Assembly: GCF_013359775.1 (NCBI RefSeq)
Contig: NZ_JABMCI010000070.1
Coordinates: 434,001-498,000, forward strand
Direction: 5' to 3'
DNA from: Cellulomonas humilata
GTDB lineage: Bacteria; Actinomycetota; Actinomycetes; Actinomycetales; Cellulomonadaceae
Length of the DNA: 64,000 nt
Positions 39,965 to 48,586 of this stretch are shown piece after piece. Position 1 is the stretch's first letter. Each line of letters starts with the position of its first letter. A program made the translations under genes and the position numbers. The notes beneath the pieces are model-generated. The model made no database searches. It was not told the DNA's origin and was given only the letters and a program-made list of their open reading frames with translations.

Positions 39965-41074
39965 ATGATCCGGACGCTGGCGGTCGAGGGGTACAGAAGC
40001 CTGCGCTCCCTGGTGGTCGGCCTGGGCGGACTGACGGTGGTCACCGGTGCCAACGGGAGCGGCAAGACGAGCGTGTACCGGGCGCTGCGCCTGCTCGCCG
40101 AGGTGGCCCGGGACGGTGCCGTCTCGTCGCTGGCGCGCGAGGGCGGGATGCGGTCCGCGGTGCACGCCGGTCGACGTCCGGAGGGGCCGGTCGCGGTCCG
40201 GCTGGGCATCGCCACCGAGGACCTCTCGTACGCGATCGACCTGGGCCTGCCGCAGCTGGGACCGTTCAAGCTCGACCCGGAGATCAAGTCGGAGGTGGTC
40301 TGGGCCGGCCCGGTGCTGCGGCCGTCGACGCTCCTCACCGAGCGCACGGGCACGCGCGTCCGGACGCGGGACGACGACGGCGCGTGGATGACCGCGCCCC
40401 TCACCGTGAACGCCCACGAGTCGGTGATGGCGCTGCTCGCGGACCCGGCCGCCACCCCGGACCTGTTCGCGCTGCGGGAGCAGGCCCGCCGCTGGCGCTT
40501 CTACGACCACCTGCGCACGGACGCCGACAGTGCGGTCCGAGGACCCGGCGTCGCGACGTACACCCCGGTCCTGTCCGCGTCCGGCGACGACCTGGCGGCG
40601 GCGCTGCTGACCATCCAGCTCGCGGGTGACGCGGACGCGCTCCAGGCGTCGGTCGACGTCGCGTTCCCTGGTTCACGCGTGGTGGTCACCGAGGACGACG
40701 ACGGCGCCTGCCGGGTCGCGATGACGCAGCCCGGCCTGCGCCGGCCGCTCTCCGCCGCCGAGCTGTCGGACGGCACGCTCACGTTCCTGCTGCTCGTCGC
40801 CGCGGCCCACGCCACCCGCCCGCCGGACCTGCTGGTGCTCAACGAGCCCGAGTCGAGCCTGCACCCCAGCCTCATGCCGGCCGTCGGCGCCCTGATCGCC
40901 TCCGCGGCGGAGCGCTCGCAGGTGCTCGTCGTCACGCACGCCGGGGACCTGGTCCGGGCTCTGCGGGGAGCGGGAGCGACGACGATCGAGCTGACCAAGG
41001 GCGCGGGCGGGGCGACGTCCGTGGAGGGTGCCGGGATCCTCGACGGCCCGGCGTGGACGTGGCCCAAGCGCTGA
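39965..41074 (+). CDS. AAA ATPase (RecF/SMC-like, COG4637-type)
   Basis: A 369-residue ATPase. Walker A is VVTGANGSGKTS near residues 26-37; the signature-like ELSDGT and Walker B LLVLNEPESSLHP are at the C-terminal half, with a switch His in VVTHAGD. This is the SMC/OLD-type arrangement with no TOPRIM domain. It stands alone 29 bases after the deazaflavin gene, so it is not clearly a defence system. Function unknown. Confidence 0.8.
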   Translation: MIRTLAVEGYRSLRSLVVGLGGLTVVTGANGSGKTSVYRALRLLAEVARDGAVSSLAREGGMRSAVHAGRRPEGPVAVRLGIATEDLSYAIDLGLPQLGPFKLDPEIKSEVVWAGPVLRPSTLLTERTGTRVRTRDDDGAWMTAPLTVNAHESVMALLADPAATPDLFALREQARRWRFYDHLRTDADSAVRGPGVATYTPVLSASGDDLAAALLTIQLAGDADALQASVDVAFPGSRVVVTEDDDGACRVAMTQPGLRRPLSAAELSDGTLTFLLLVAAAHATRPPDLLVLNEPESSLHPSLMPAVGALIASAAERSQVLVVTHAGDLVRALRGAGATTIELTKGAGGATSVEGAGILDGPAWTWPKR

Positions 41075-41170
41075 GCGCACATGAGGACTCTGTAACGGTT
41101 AAGGGGGTGGTTGGACGACTGTCCGGTATGCCAGGGTCACCCGACCCGGGAACCCGATCAGGGAGTTGGC

Positions 41171-43333
41171 ATGCCGCTCGTCCGATCCGTCCGAATCCGC
41201 GCGATCGTGTTAGCGCTCACCCTCGTGCTCGTCCCGCTGGCGGCCGCCCTGCCCGCCAGCCCCGCGTACGCCGCGGACAAGACCGTGTGGATCCCCGAGC
41301 GCTGGCGCACCACGGGCGAGGTCGCCTGGGCGGACAACCGCAAGGCGGAGTCGGAGAACTTCGTCGTCCTGTGGGGGGAGCTCTCCGGCACCACGCCCAC
41401 CACGGCGCCCACCGCGTACCGGTTCGACCCGGCGAACGTCCTGCGCGAGCTCGAGAGCGCGTACTCGTTCTACATCGACCAGATGAGCTTCACGCCCGAG
41501 GCCGGCCTGCTCGCCCAGCACAAGATCATCGTCATCATCACGACCACCTGGTCCAGCAACCCGAACCTCAACGCCTGGGCGACGGGCGGCTCCACCGACG
41601 GGCGCGTCGGCGTCATCAACCTCGCGCCCGGCGCCGCGCAGCCCGGGTCGTGGGGACTGGTGCACGAGCTCGCGCACGTCCTGCAGAACTACACGTTCCT
41701 CGGGCGCTCCGGCGTCGGGTTCACGCACGCGTCGGCCGGCACGTTCTGGGAGACCAGCGCCGAGTTCATGGCCATGCAGGCCCTGCCGGGCAAGGGCGCC
41801 GGTGACCTCACCCGGTTCATCCGCACCGAGAACCTGCCGCTCTCGTCCAGCCGGCACCACTACGGCGCGTGGATGCTGCTCCAGGCCATCACCGAGCGGC
41901 GCGGTCTGGCGTTCTTCAACCGCATCTGGAACGAGGCGCGCAGCACCGAGCACCCGCTCGAGACGTACAAGCGCATCGCCGGCCTCACGCAGGACCAGCT
42001 CGGAGCCGAGATCGCGCAGTACGCGATGCGCAACGTCACCTGGGACTACGCCAACGCCGCCGACGTGAAGCCGTTCATCAACTCCCTCTACCCGTTCGTG
42101 GTGCCGCAGAGCCTGGTTCAGGTCGAGGCCGTCAACGCCGCGCAGCAGCACTTCGCCGTGCCCGACGGGATCGCGCCGGGTGCGTTCGGCTACACCAAGA
42201 TCACGCTCGTGCCGTCGTCCTCCGGCGCGCTGGTGCGCGTGCACCTCAAGGGGCACGTCGACCCGAACGGCGGCTCGGGCTGGTCGTACGGGTTCGTCGG
42301 CGTGACCAACGGCGTCGCCCGGTACAGCCCGATCACGCAGGGCACGGACACCGAGGCGACCTTCCAGACGCGCGCGGGCGAGCAGGTGTACCTCGTCGTG
42401 TCCGGCACCCCGACCGCCGTCCCGAAGCACGGGTTCCTCGACGGCTACCCCGAGAACTACCGCTACCCGTTCGAGTTCCGCATCGACGGCGCGCTGCCCT
42501 CCGGCCACGAACCCGGGTTCACGCGCGGCACCGCGCCCGGTGGCGGGCGCTGGCACGCCAACGGCGGCGGCTGGGTCGACTCGCGTGCCAACGTCGCATC
42601 GACGGCCTACGTCGGCCCCAACGCCGCCGTGTACGGCCGCTCGACCGTCAGCGGCACCGCGCGCATCGAAGGGCTGGCCTGGGTCAACGACGGCGGCACG
42701 GTCAGCGGCAGCGCCGTCGTGCGCGACTCTGCGCTCATCCAGGGCGGGGTCAGCATCGGCGGGACGGCCGTCGTCGGCGGCGACGCCGAGCCGTCCGGCA
42801 CCTGCACCTCCGGGACCTACCTCATGTTCGATCCCGATCGGCGCTGCGACGGCGGTGCGGGCGAGACGGACGTGAACCGGGCGCACGGCCGGTTCACCAG
42901 CGCGGAGCTGGCGATCACGGGCGGCTCGACCCCGACGCCCAGCCCGACGCCCACCCCGACACCCACCCCGACACCCACAGTGACCGCCACCCCGACCCCG
43001 ACCCCGACACCGACCCCCACTCCCACCCCGACGGCGCCCGCGGGCCGGTCCTGCACCGCCGCCTACACCGTGACGAGCACCTGGCCGGGCGGCTTCGTCG
43101 CGACCGTCCGGGTGACCGCCGGGACGCAGGCGATCGACGGGTGGACGGTCACGGTGAACCTGCCGTCCGGCGCGGTCGTGCACCACTGGAGCAGCGAGGT
43201 GCTGGGCACCGCCCCGCTCACCCTGGGACCGGCGGCGTGGAACTCCCGGCTCGCGGCGGGCGGCAGCGTCGAGATCGGGTTCCAGGGCACGGGCTCGTCG
43301 CAGGCGACCTCGGTGAGCTGCACGGCTCGCTGA
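41171..43333 (+). CDS. Secreted HELAH metalloprotease-like protein with beta-helix and CBM2
   Basis: A 720-residue secreted protein. A signal peptide (about residues 1-34) ends at PASPAYA-A. A DUF6055-like domain follows with HELAH at residues 165-169 and candidate third ligands Glu194 and Glu198 (WETSAEF), a zinc-peptidase arrangement. Residues about 470-560 hold short repeats like a left-handed beta-helix (NVASTAYVGPNAAVYGRST). Then come a Pro-Thr linker and a C-terminal family 2 carbohydrate-binding module (SCTAAYTVTSTWPGGFVATV). It probably acts on plant cell-wall protein or glycoprotein bound at cellulose; the substrate is not known. Confidence 0.78.
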   Translation: MPLVRSVRIRAIVLALTLVLVPLAAALPASPAYAADKTVWIPERWRTTGEVAWADNRKAESENFVVLWGELSGTTPTTAPTAYRFDPANVLRELESAYSFYIDQMSFTPEAGLLAQHKIIVIITTTWSSNPNLNAWATGGSTDGRVGVINLAPGAAQPGSWGLVHELAHVLQNYTFLGRSGVGFTHASAGTFWETSAEFMAMQALPGKGAGDLTRFIRTENLPLSSSRHHYGAWMLLQAITERRGLAFFNRIWNEARSTEHPLETYKRIAGLTQDQLGAEIAQYAMRNVTWDYANAADVKPFINSLYPFVVPQSLVQVEAVNAAQQHFAVPDGIAPGAFGYTKITLVPSSSGALVRVHLKGHVDPNGGSGWSYGFVGVTNGVARYSPITQGTDTEATFQTRAGEQVYLVVSGTPTAVPKHGFLDGYPENYRYPFEFRIDGALPSGHEPGFTRGTAPGGGRWHANGGGWVDSRANVASTAYVGPNAAVYGRSTVSGTARIEGLAWVNDGGTVSGSAVVRDSALIQGGVSIGGTAVVGGDAEPSGTCTSGTYLMFDPDRRCDGGAGETDVNRAHGRFTSAELAITGGSTPTPSPTPTPTPTPTPTVTATPTPTPTPTPTPTPTAPAGRSCTAAYTVTSTWPGGFVATVRVTAGTQAIDGWTVTVNLPSGAVVHHWSSEVLGTAPLTLGPAAWNSRLAAGGSVEIGFQGTGSSQATSVSCTAR
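42929..43033 (+). repeat. Pro-Thr linker repeat
   Basis: About 35 codons of alternating Thr and Pro form the linker before the CBM2 of the preceding protein. Repetition is at codon level (ACC/ACG-CCC/CCG), as in other Cellulomonas cellulases, which have glycosylated linkers. Confidence 0.9.
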
Positions 43334-43364
43334 CGCGTCGGGTGCGGTGGCAACCTGGTCCCCC

Positions 43365-43982
43365 ATGAGCGGCTCGCGTGCGGCGTACTGGGACGACCAG
43401 GCGAAGACCTACGACCGCACCACCGCGTTCCTCGAACCCCGGCTGTTCGCACCCGCGCGGCAGTGGATCGCCGACCGCGTCTCGGGCAGGACCCTCGAGG
43501 TCGGCGTCGGCACCGGCGCGAACCTGCCCTACTACGCCGACCGCGTCACCGACCTCACGCTCACCGACGTCAGCGGAGCCATGCTGCGGGCGGCCGCCGC
43601 GCGGGCGGCCGAGCAGGGCGTCGACGCCCGGCTGATCCAGGCCGACTCCGCGCACCTGGACCTGCCGGACGACGCGTTCGACACGGTCGTCAGCACGCTG
43701 GCCCTCTGCTGCGTCGACGACGAGCTCGCCGTGCTGCGGGAGCTCGCGCGCGTGCTGCGACCGGGTGGCCTGCTGCTGATGGCGGACCACGTGGAGTCGT
43801 CCGCCCGCCTGGGCCGCGCGGTGCAGCGCGCGCTCGAGGGCGTCAGCCCGCGCCGCGCCGGGGAGCACTTCCGCCGACGCCCCCTGCTGCTGCTGGAGCC
43901 GGCGGGGCTGGAGCTCGTCGAGAGTGCCGCGTCGCGGTGGCGGCTGGTCGAGCGGCTGTCCGCGAAACTCGTCGGGACGTGA
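43365..43982 (+). CDS. SAM-dependent methyltransferase (UbiE-like)
   Basis: A 205-residue methyltransferase. Motif I is LEVGVGTGANLPYY; TLTDVSGAML is the ribose-binding acid; motif III is LARVLRPGGLLLMAD. Its family methylates phospholipid or quinone-type substrates or small molecules. It is upstream of ECF42 locus 2, whose promoter begins one base after its stop. Confidence 0.82.
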   Translation: MSGSRAAYWDDQAKTYDRTTAFLEPRLFAPARQWIADRVSGRTLEVGVGTGANLPYYADRVTDLTLTDVSGAMLRAAAARAAEQGVDARLIQADSAHLDLPDDAFDTVVSTLALCCVDDELAVLRELARVLRPGGLLLMADHVESSARLGRAVQRALEGVSPRRAGEHFRRRPLLLLEPAGLELVESAASRWRLVERLSAKLVGT

Positions 43983-44010
43983 TGTCGATCTGGCGGTTCC
44001 GCCGCTCGAC
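43983..44010 (+). promoter_or_regulatory. Predicted ECF42 promoter of locus 2
   Basis: TGTCGA (43983-43988), 18 bases, CGAC (44007-44010), which fits the reported CG(A/T)C -10. It is 48 bases before the DGPF start. The spacer is one base longer than at the other sites. Confidence 0.6.
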
Positions 44011-44057
44011 TGACGGGTGAGAGGGTCCGAAGGGGGCCCCGGACACAGGAGACGACC

Positions 44058-44477
44058 GTGAAGTACATGCTGATCATGCGCGCGACCGACGAGGCGTTCG
44101 AGGCGTTCCAGAACGTCGACTTCGAGCAGATCATGGAGGCGATGGGCCGGTTCAACGACGAGATGATCTCCGCCGGCGTCCTCGTCGCTGCCGAGGGGCT
44201 CGACGACGCCGCGGACGGGGTCGTGATCGACTTCTCCTCCCAGCCGCCCGTCGTCAGCGACGGCCCGTACGGCGAGACGAAGGAGCTGTTCGGCGGCTTC
44301 TGGATCCTCGACGTCGCGTCCAAGGAGGAGGCCGTCGAGTGGGCCAAGCGCGCACCGATGACGGGCCCCGGCCAGAAGACCGAGATCCGCCGGGTCACGT
44401 CGATCGACGAGTTCCCCCAGGACAACGAGTGGATCCAGAAGGAACGGGCGTGGCGGGAGCGGACGGGCCAGCTCTGA
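44058..44477 (+). CDS. DGPF-domain (YCII-related) protein (locus 2)
   Basis: A 139-residue protein, MKYMLIMRATDE with the core VVSDGPYGETKELFGGFWIL. GTG 44058 follows the RBS CAGGAGA. Its stop overlaps the first codon of the sigma gene (CTGA), so translation of the sigma factor depends on it. ECF42 locus 2. Confidence 0.88.
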   Translation: MKYMLIMRATDEAFEAFQNVDFEQIMEAMGRFNDEMISAGVLVAAEGLDDAADGVVIDFSSQPPVVSDGPYGETKELFGGFWILDVASKEEAVEWAKRAPMTGPGQKTEIRRVTSIDEFPQDNEWIQKERAWRERTGQL

Positions 44478-45721
44478 CCCGGTCCGGGTCCGGTCGGGAC
44501 GCCGTCGAAGCCGTCTGGCGGATCGAGTCGGCGCGCATCGTCGCCACCCTGGCCAGGTTCACCGGGGACTTCTCCCTCGCGGAGGACCTGGCCCAGGAGG
44601 CGCTGGCCGCGGCGCTCGTGTCGTGGCCGCGCGACGGCGTCCCGGGCAACCCCGCCGGCTGGCTGCTCACGGTCGGGCGACGTCGCGCGATCGACGCCTA
44701 CCGTCGCCGGTCGGCGCTCGACGAGCGGTACACCCTCCTCGCCCGCGACCTGGGCGAGGAGGGCAACGACGACTGGGACCCCGACCGGATCGACGACGAC
44801 GTGCTGGCCCTGATGTTCGTCGCGTGCCACCCGGTGCTCTCGCGGGAGGCCCAGGTCACGATGACGCTCCGGGTGGTCGGTGGCCTGACCAGCGACGAGA
44901 TCGCCCGGGCGCTCCTGGTGCCCACCGCCACGGTCCAGGCGCGGATCACCCGCGCCAAGAAGACGCTCGCGGCGGCGCAGGTCCCGTTCGGCGTGCCGCC
45001 AGCCGACGAGCGCCGCGCCCGCCTCGCCTCGGTGCTGCACGTCCTGTACCTGGTGTTCACCGAGGGCTCGTCGGCCACGTCCGGCGCCGACTGGATCCGG
45101 ACCGACCTGGCGCACGAAGCGATCCGGCAGACCCGTGTGCTGGCGCAGCTGGTGCCCGACGAGGCCGAGGTGCACGGGCTGCTCGCCCTGCTCGAGCTCA
45201 CGGCCGCCCGGTTCCCGGCGCGGGTGCGCGACGACGGCGAGCCGGTCCTGCTCGAGGCGCAGGACCGTCGGCGATGGGACCGTGCGGCGATCCGGCGCGG
45301 GCGGGCTGCGCTGGCCACCGCCGGGCGTGTGGGCCGCGGGCTCGGGGCGTACGGCGTCCAGGCGGCGATCGCCGAGTGCCACGCGGTCGCGCCGTCCGTC
45401 GAGGCGACCGACTGGGACCGGATCGTGCTGCTGTACGAGGCGCTCGGCCGCCTGGCACCGTCCCCGGTGGTGGAGCTCAACCGGGCGGTGGCGGTCTCGA
45501 TGGCGCAGGGGCCGGCGGCGGCTCTGCCGCTGGTCGACGAGCTCGTCGCGACGGACCGGCTCTCCGGGTCGCACCTGCTGCCGAGCGTCCGCGGCGAGCT
45601 GCTGACCCGGCTGGGACGGACCGACGAGGCGCGTCGCGAGCTGGAGCTGGCGGTGCGACTCTGCCGTAACGCGCGGGAGCGCGGCGTGCTGGAGGGCAAG
45701 CTCGCCGCGCTGACGCGCTGA
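44474..45721 (+). CDS. ECF42-type sigma factor (locus 2, probable CTG start)
   Basis: A 415-residue sigma factor. Region 2 is SLAEDLAQEALAAALVSWP, region 4 is LTSDEIARALLVPTATVQAR, and a long C-terminal extension ends in TPR-like repeats. No ATG, GTG or TTG lies near the family start. CTG 44474 overlaps the DGPF stop as CTGA, the position of ATGA/GTGA elsewhere. GTG 44339 would add 45 residues read out of frame from the DGPF gene and is less likely. Confidence 0.82.
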   Translation: MTRSGSGRDAVEAVWRIESARIVATLARFTGDFSLAEDLAQEALAAALVSWPRDGVPGNPAGWLLTVGRRRAIDAYRRRSALDERYTLLARDLGEEGNDDWDPDRIDDDVLALMFVACHPVLSREAQVTMTLRVVGGLTSDEIARALLVPTATVQARITRAKKTLAAAQVPFGVPPADERRARLASVLHVLYLVFTEGSSATSGADWIRTDLAHEAIRQTRVLAQLVPDEAEVHGLLALLELTAARFPARVRDDGEPVLLEAQDRRRWDRAAIRRGRAALATAGRVGRGLGAYGVQAAIAECHAVAPSVEATDWDRIVLLYEALGRLAPSPVVELNRAVAVSMAQGPAAALPLVDELVATDRLSGSHLLPSVRGELLTRLGRTDEARRELELAVRLCRNARERGVLEGKLAALTR

Positions 45722-45813
45722 GCTGCCCATCTGGTCCGCCCGGAACCGCTACGGTGCACGCGACCGGGCGCCGTGCTCGTTCCTCGCGTCCGACCGTCAA
45801 GGGGCACACCGCC

Positions 45814-46809
45814 GTGTCTACTGTTTCGTCCGATGGACTGGCCATCTCCACCCGCGGCCTGCGCAAGACCTACCGCAGCCGGACCGGCCGGCGGGCGGTC
45901 GCGGTCGGCGGGCTGGACCTGGACGTACCGGTCGGCGGGGTGCACGGGTTCCTCGGCCCGAACGGTGCCGGCAAGACGACGACCATCCGGATGCTGCTGG
46001 GCCTGATCCGCGCGGACTCCGGGACCATGTCGCTGTTCGGCCAGGAGGTGCCGCAGCGGCTGCCCGAGGTCATCGGCCGCGTCGGCGCCATCGTCGAGCA
46101 GCCCAAGTTCTTCCCCAGCTTCTCCGGCCGCAAGAACCTCTCGATGCTGGCCCGGGCGATCGACGCCCCGACGCGGCTGGTCGACGTGGTGCTCTCGGAC
46201 GTCGGGCTGCTGGACCGTGCCGACGACCGCTACAAGGGCTACTCGCTCGGCATGAAGCAGCGGCTCGCCATCGCCGCCACGCTGCTCAAGGACCCGGACC
46301 TGCTCATCTTCGACGAGCCGACCAACGGGCTCGACCCCGCCGGGATCCGGGAGATCCGCGGGACCATGCGCGGGCTGGCCGACCGCGGCAAGACCGTGCT
46401 GGTCTCCAGCCACATCCTGGCCGAGGTGGAGCAGGTGGCCGACACGGTCTCGATCATCGCCCGCGGCGAGCTGATCGCGAGCGGTCGGGTCGCCGACCTC
46501 ATCGGCACCGGCGCGGCTGCCACGGTCCGGGTGGGCGTCGCCGAGCCGGAGCGTGCCCAGCAGGTGCTCGGTGCGCAGGGCTGGACCGTGCGCCCCGACG
46601 GCCGGTACCTGCTGGTCGACGGTGGGGTGCCCCCGGCGCACATCACGCAGGCGCTCGCGGCGCACCAGCTGTTCGTCGAGGAGCTGGTGCCCCTGCGCGC
46701 CGACCTGGAGTCTGTCTTCCTCGAGCTCACGGCGGGCCGAGGTCCGGGGACGCACGCGCCACCGACCGGGGACGCCCGACCGACGCACCACGCCGGGGAG
46801 GAGTCGTGA
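45814..46809 (+). CDS. ABC transporter ATPase (bacitracin/ABC-2 type)
   Basis: A 331-residue ATPase. Walker A is LGPNGAGKTTT, the signature is YSLGMKQRLAIA, and Walker B is LLIFDEPTNGLDP. This is the BcrA-like class of exporters. GTG 45814 follows the RBS AAGGGG; an in-frame ATG at 45754 is upstream. It overlaps its permease gene (GTGA). Confidence 0.88.
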   Translation: MSTVSSDGLAISTRGLRKTYRSRTGRRAVAVGGLDLDVPVGGVHGFLGPNGAGKTTTIRMLLGLIRADSGTMSLFGQEVPQRLPEVIGRVGAIVEQPKFFPSFSGRKNLSMLARAIDAPTRLVDVVLSDVGLLDRADDRYKGYSLGMKQRLAIAATLLKDPDLLIFDEPTNGLDPAGIREIRGTMRGLADRGKTVLVSSHILAEVEQVADTVSIIARGELIASGRVADLIGTGAAATVRVGVAEPERAQQVLGAQGWTVRPDGRYLLVDGGVPPAHITQALAAHQLFVEELVPLRADLESVFLELTAGRGPGTHAPPTGDARPTHHAGEES

Positions 46810-47804
46810 GCCGGCTGCTGCGGGTCGAGCTGGACCGGTTCGCGTCCCGTGCGCTGATCCGCGCCGGGGTGGTCGCCGTGCTGGTCATCTGCTGCTTCGC
46901 GGTCGTCTCGGCGTGGAGCTCGGCGTCTCCGCCGTCGCAGGCCGAGCAGGACCAGGCTCGCGTCTACTACGAGCAGGCGCTCACGGACTGGGAGCAGAAC
47001 GGCGAGCAGTACGTCGCCGACTGCCGAGCGCAGGAGGAGGCCGACAAGGAGACCGCCGACGACCCGGGACTGGTGGACTACGGGTGCGACGAGATGACGG
47101 CACCCAAGCTCCAGGACTGGATCGGTGGCGCGCCCAGCTTCGGTCGCGACACGGCCGCCCTGCTGACATCGCTCTCGCTGCTCCTCGTCCTGGCCCCGGT
47201 GCTGCTCGCCGGGAGCTTCGTGTCGGCGGAGTTCTCCACCGGCTCGATCGCCAACTGGCTCACGTTCGCCCCGCGCCGCGTGCGCGTGTACCTGAGCAAG
47301 GTGCTGGCGGCCGGGCTGGGGATCATCCCCGTGGCCGCCGTCGGCGTCGCGATCGTCCTCGGCGGGTCCTGGCTCGCCTACCGGAACTTCGACACGATCA
47401 ACGCCGAGGCGTCGACGGACCTCGACTCCCCGGTCGCCGTCGCCCTGCGCCTCGTCGCCCTGACGCCGGTGGTCGCCGTGCTCGGGGCCGCCCTCGGCTT
47501 CCTTGCGCGGCACACCGCGGCTGTGCTCGGCATCGTCCTGGGCTGGGTCGTGCTCGTCGAGGGGATCCTGGTCAACTGGGTCCAGGCGCTGCGACCGTGG
47601 ACCCTCACCCTCAACATCTCGGCCTGGGTGTCGGGCAGCGCCCCGTACTGGACGCAGGAGTGCACGACGACCGCGTCGGGCCAGTCGTGCCGGAGCGTCG
47701 AGCACGTCCTGTCCCAGACCCAGGGCGCGGTGTACCTGCTCGTGCTCACTGCGGTGGTCGCCGGCGTCGCGCTGCTGGTGTTCCGGCGGCGCGACGTCGG
47801 CTGA
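46806..47804 (+). CDS. ABC-2 type permease
   Basis: A 332-residue membrane protein with an ABC-2 pattern. One helix near the N-terminus is followed by a large extracellular loop (about 90 residues with Cys) before the other helices, including SAEFSTGSIANWLTF. It pairs with the ATPase just upstream. The exported substrate is unknown. Confidence 0.82.
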   Translation: MSRLLRVELDRFASRALIRAGVVAVLVICCFAVVSAWSSASPPSQAEQDQARVYYEQALTDWEQNGEQYVADCRAQEEADKETADDPGLVDYGCDEMTAPKLQDWIGGAPSFGRDTAALLTSLSLLLVLAPVLLAGSFVSAEFSTGSIANWLTFAPRRVRVYLSKVLAAGLGIIPVAAVGVAIVLGGSWLAYRNFDTINAEASTDLDSPVAVALRLVALTPVVAVLGAALGFLARHTAAVLGIVLGWVVLVEGILVNWVQALRPWTLTLNISAWVSGSAPYWTQECTTTASGQSCRSVEHVLSQTQGAVYLLVLTAVVAGVALLVFRRRDVG

Positions 47805-47809
47805 CCCCG

Positions 47810-48586
47810 TCAGCGGCCCAGGTGCGCCCAGCGCCGGACCGCCAGCGTGCCGAAGATCGCGACGAGCACGATCGGCCAGACCACGGCCAGGAGCACCACG
47901 TTGTCGGACGCCCACCCGTCGGCGGCCACCGTCGGGTTGCCGAACAGGTCGCGCGTCGCGGCCACGGTCGCGGTGACCGGGTTCCACGCCGACAGCGTCT
48001 GCAGCCACCCCGGCATCGTCGAGATGGGGACGAAGGCGTTCGACAGGAACACGAACGGCCACACCAGGATCTGCACCGCCATCACGCCGCCCTGCCCGCG
48101 GAACAGCAGGCCGAGGTAGATGCCGACCCACAGGAACACGAACCGCAGGAGCAGCAGCAGCCCCACGCCGGCCAGCGCGCTGCCGAGCCCCTCGTGCACC
48201 CGCCACCCCACCGCCAGCCCGGCGACCAGCAGCACCGCGAGGCCGACGACGGTCGCGAGCATGTCCGCGGTCGCCCGACCGAGCAGCACCGCGGCGCGGG
48301 ACATCGGCAGCGACCGGAACCGGTCGGTCACCCCGCGCTGCACGTCCTGCGACACCGCGGTCATGGTGCCCTCCAGGCCGAACGCCATGGTCACGGCGAG
48401 CATGCCGGGGAACAGGAACTCGATGTAGCCGCCGGGCACCTCGATCGCGCCGCCCAGCAGGTAGCCGAACATGAGGAGCAGCAGGATCGGGAACGCGAGC
48501 CCGATGAGCAGGTCCCACGGCTGACGCCGCCAGTGCCCGAGGTCGCGCAGGGTCACGGTCCACGAGTCACGCAGTGCCCAGGTCAT
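47810..48586 (-). CDS. ABC-2 permease, DrrB type
   Basis: A 258-residue six-helix permease of the daunorubicin-exporter family: WALRDSWTVTLRDLGHWRRQ at the start, the FLFPGMLAVTMAF stretch and the FLSNAFVPISTMPGWLQ loop. It overlaps the DrrA-type ATPase gene (ATGA). The divergent TetR is its likely controller. Confidence 0.88.
   Translation of the reverse strand: MTWALRDSWTVTLRDLGHWRRQPWDLLIGLAFPILLLLMFGYLLGGAIEVPGGYIEFLFPGMLAVTMAFGLEGTMTAVSQDVQRGVTDRFRSLPMSRAAVLLGRATADMLATVVGLAVLLVAGLAVGWRVHEGLGSALAGVGLLLLLRFVFLWVGIYLGLLFRGQGGVMAVQILVWPFVFLSNAFVPISTMPGWLQTLSAWNPVTATVAATRDLFGNPTVAADGWASDNVVLLAVVWPIVLVAIFGTLAVRRWAHLGR

Noticed and set aside
39965..41074. AAA ATPase as part of an OLD/Gabija-type defence system
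   Set aside because: It has no TOPRIM domain and no helicase or nuclease partner next to it.
42929..43033. Short tandem repeats that might suggest a CRISPR array
   Set aside because: Units are only about 6 bases, without spacers, and encode a Pro-Thr linker in frame.
42817..43056. Minus-strand frame encoding Gly-Val repeats
   Set aside because: It is the complement of the Pro-Thr linker of the CBM2 protein.
44339..44473. GTG 44339 as the start of the second sigma factor
   Set aside because: It would translate 45 residues out of frame from the DGPF gene with no family match; CTG in the CTGA overlap fits better.
43532..45730. A 732-codon minus-strand open frame
   Set aside because: It is the complement of the methyltransferase, DGPF and sigma genes, with repetitive charged composition and no domain.
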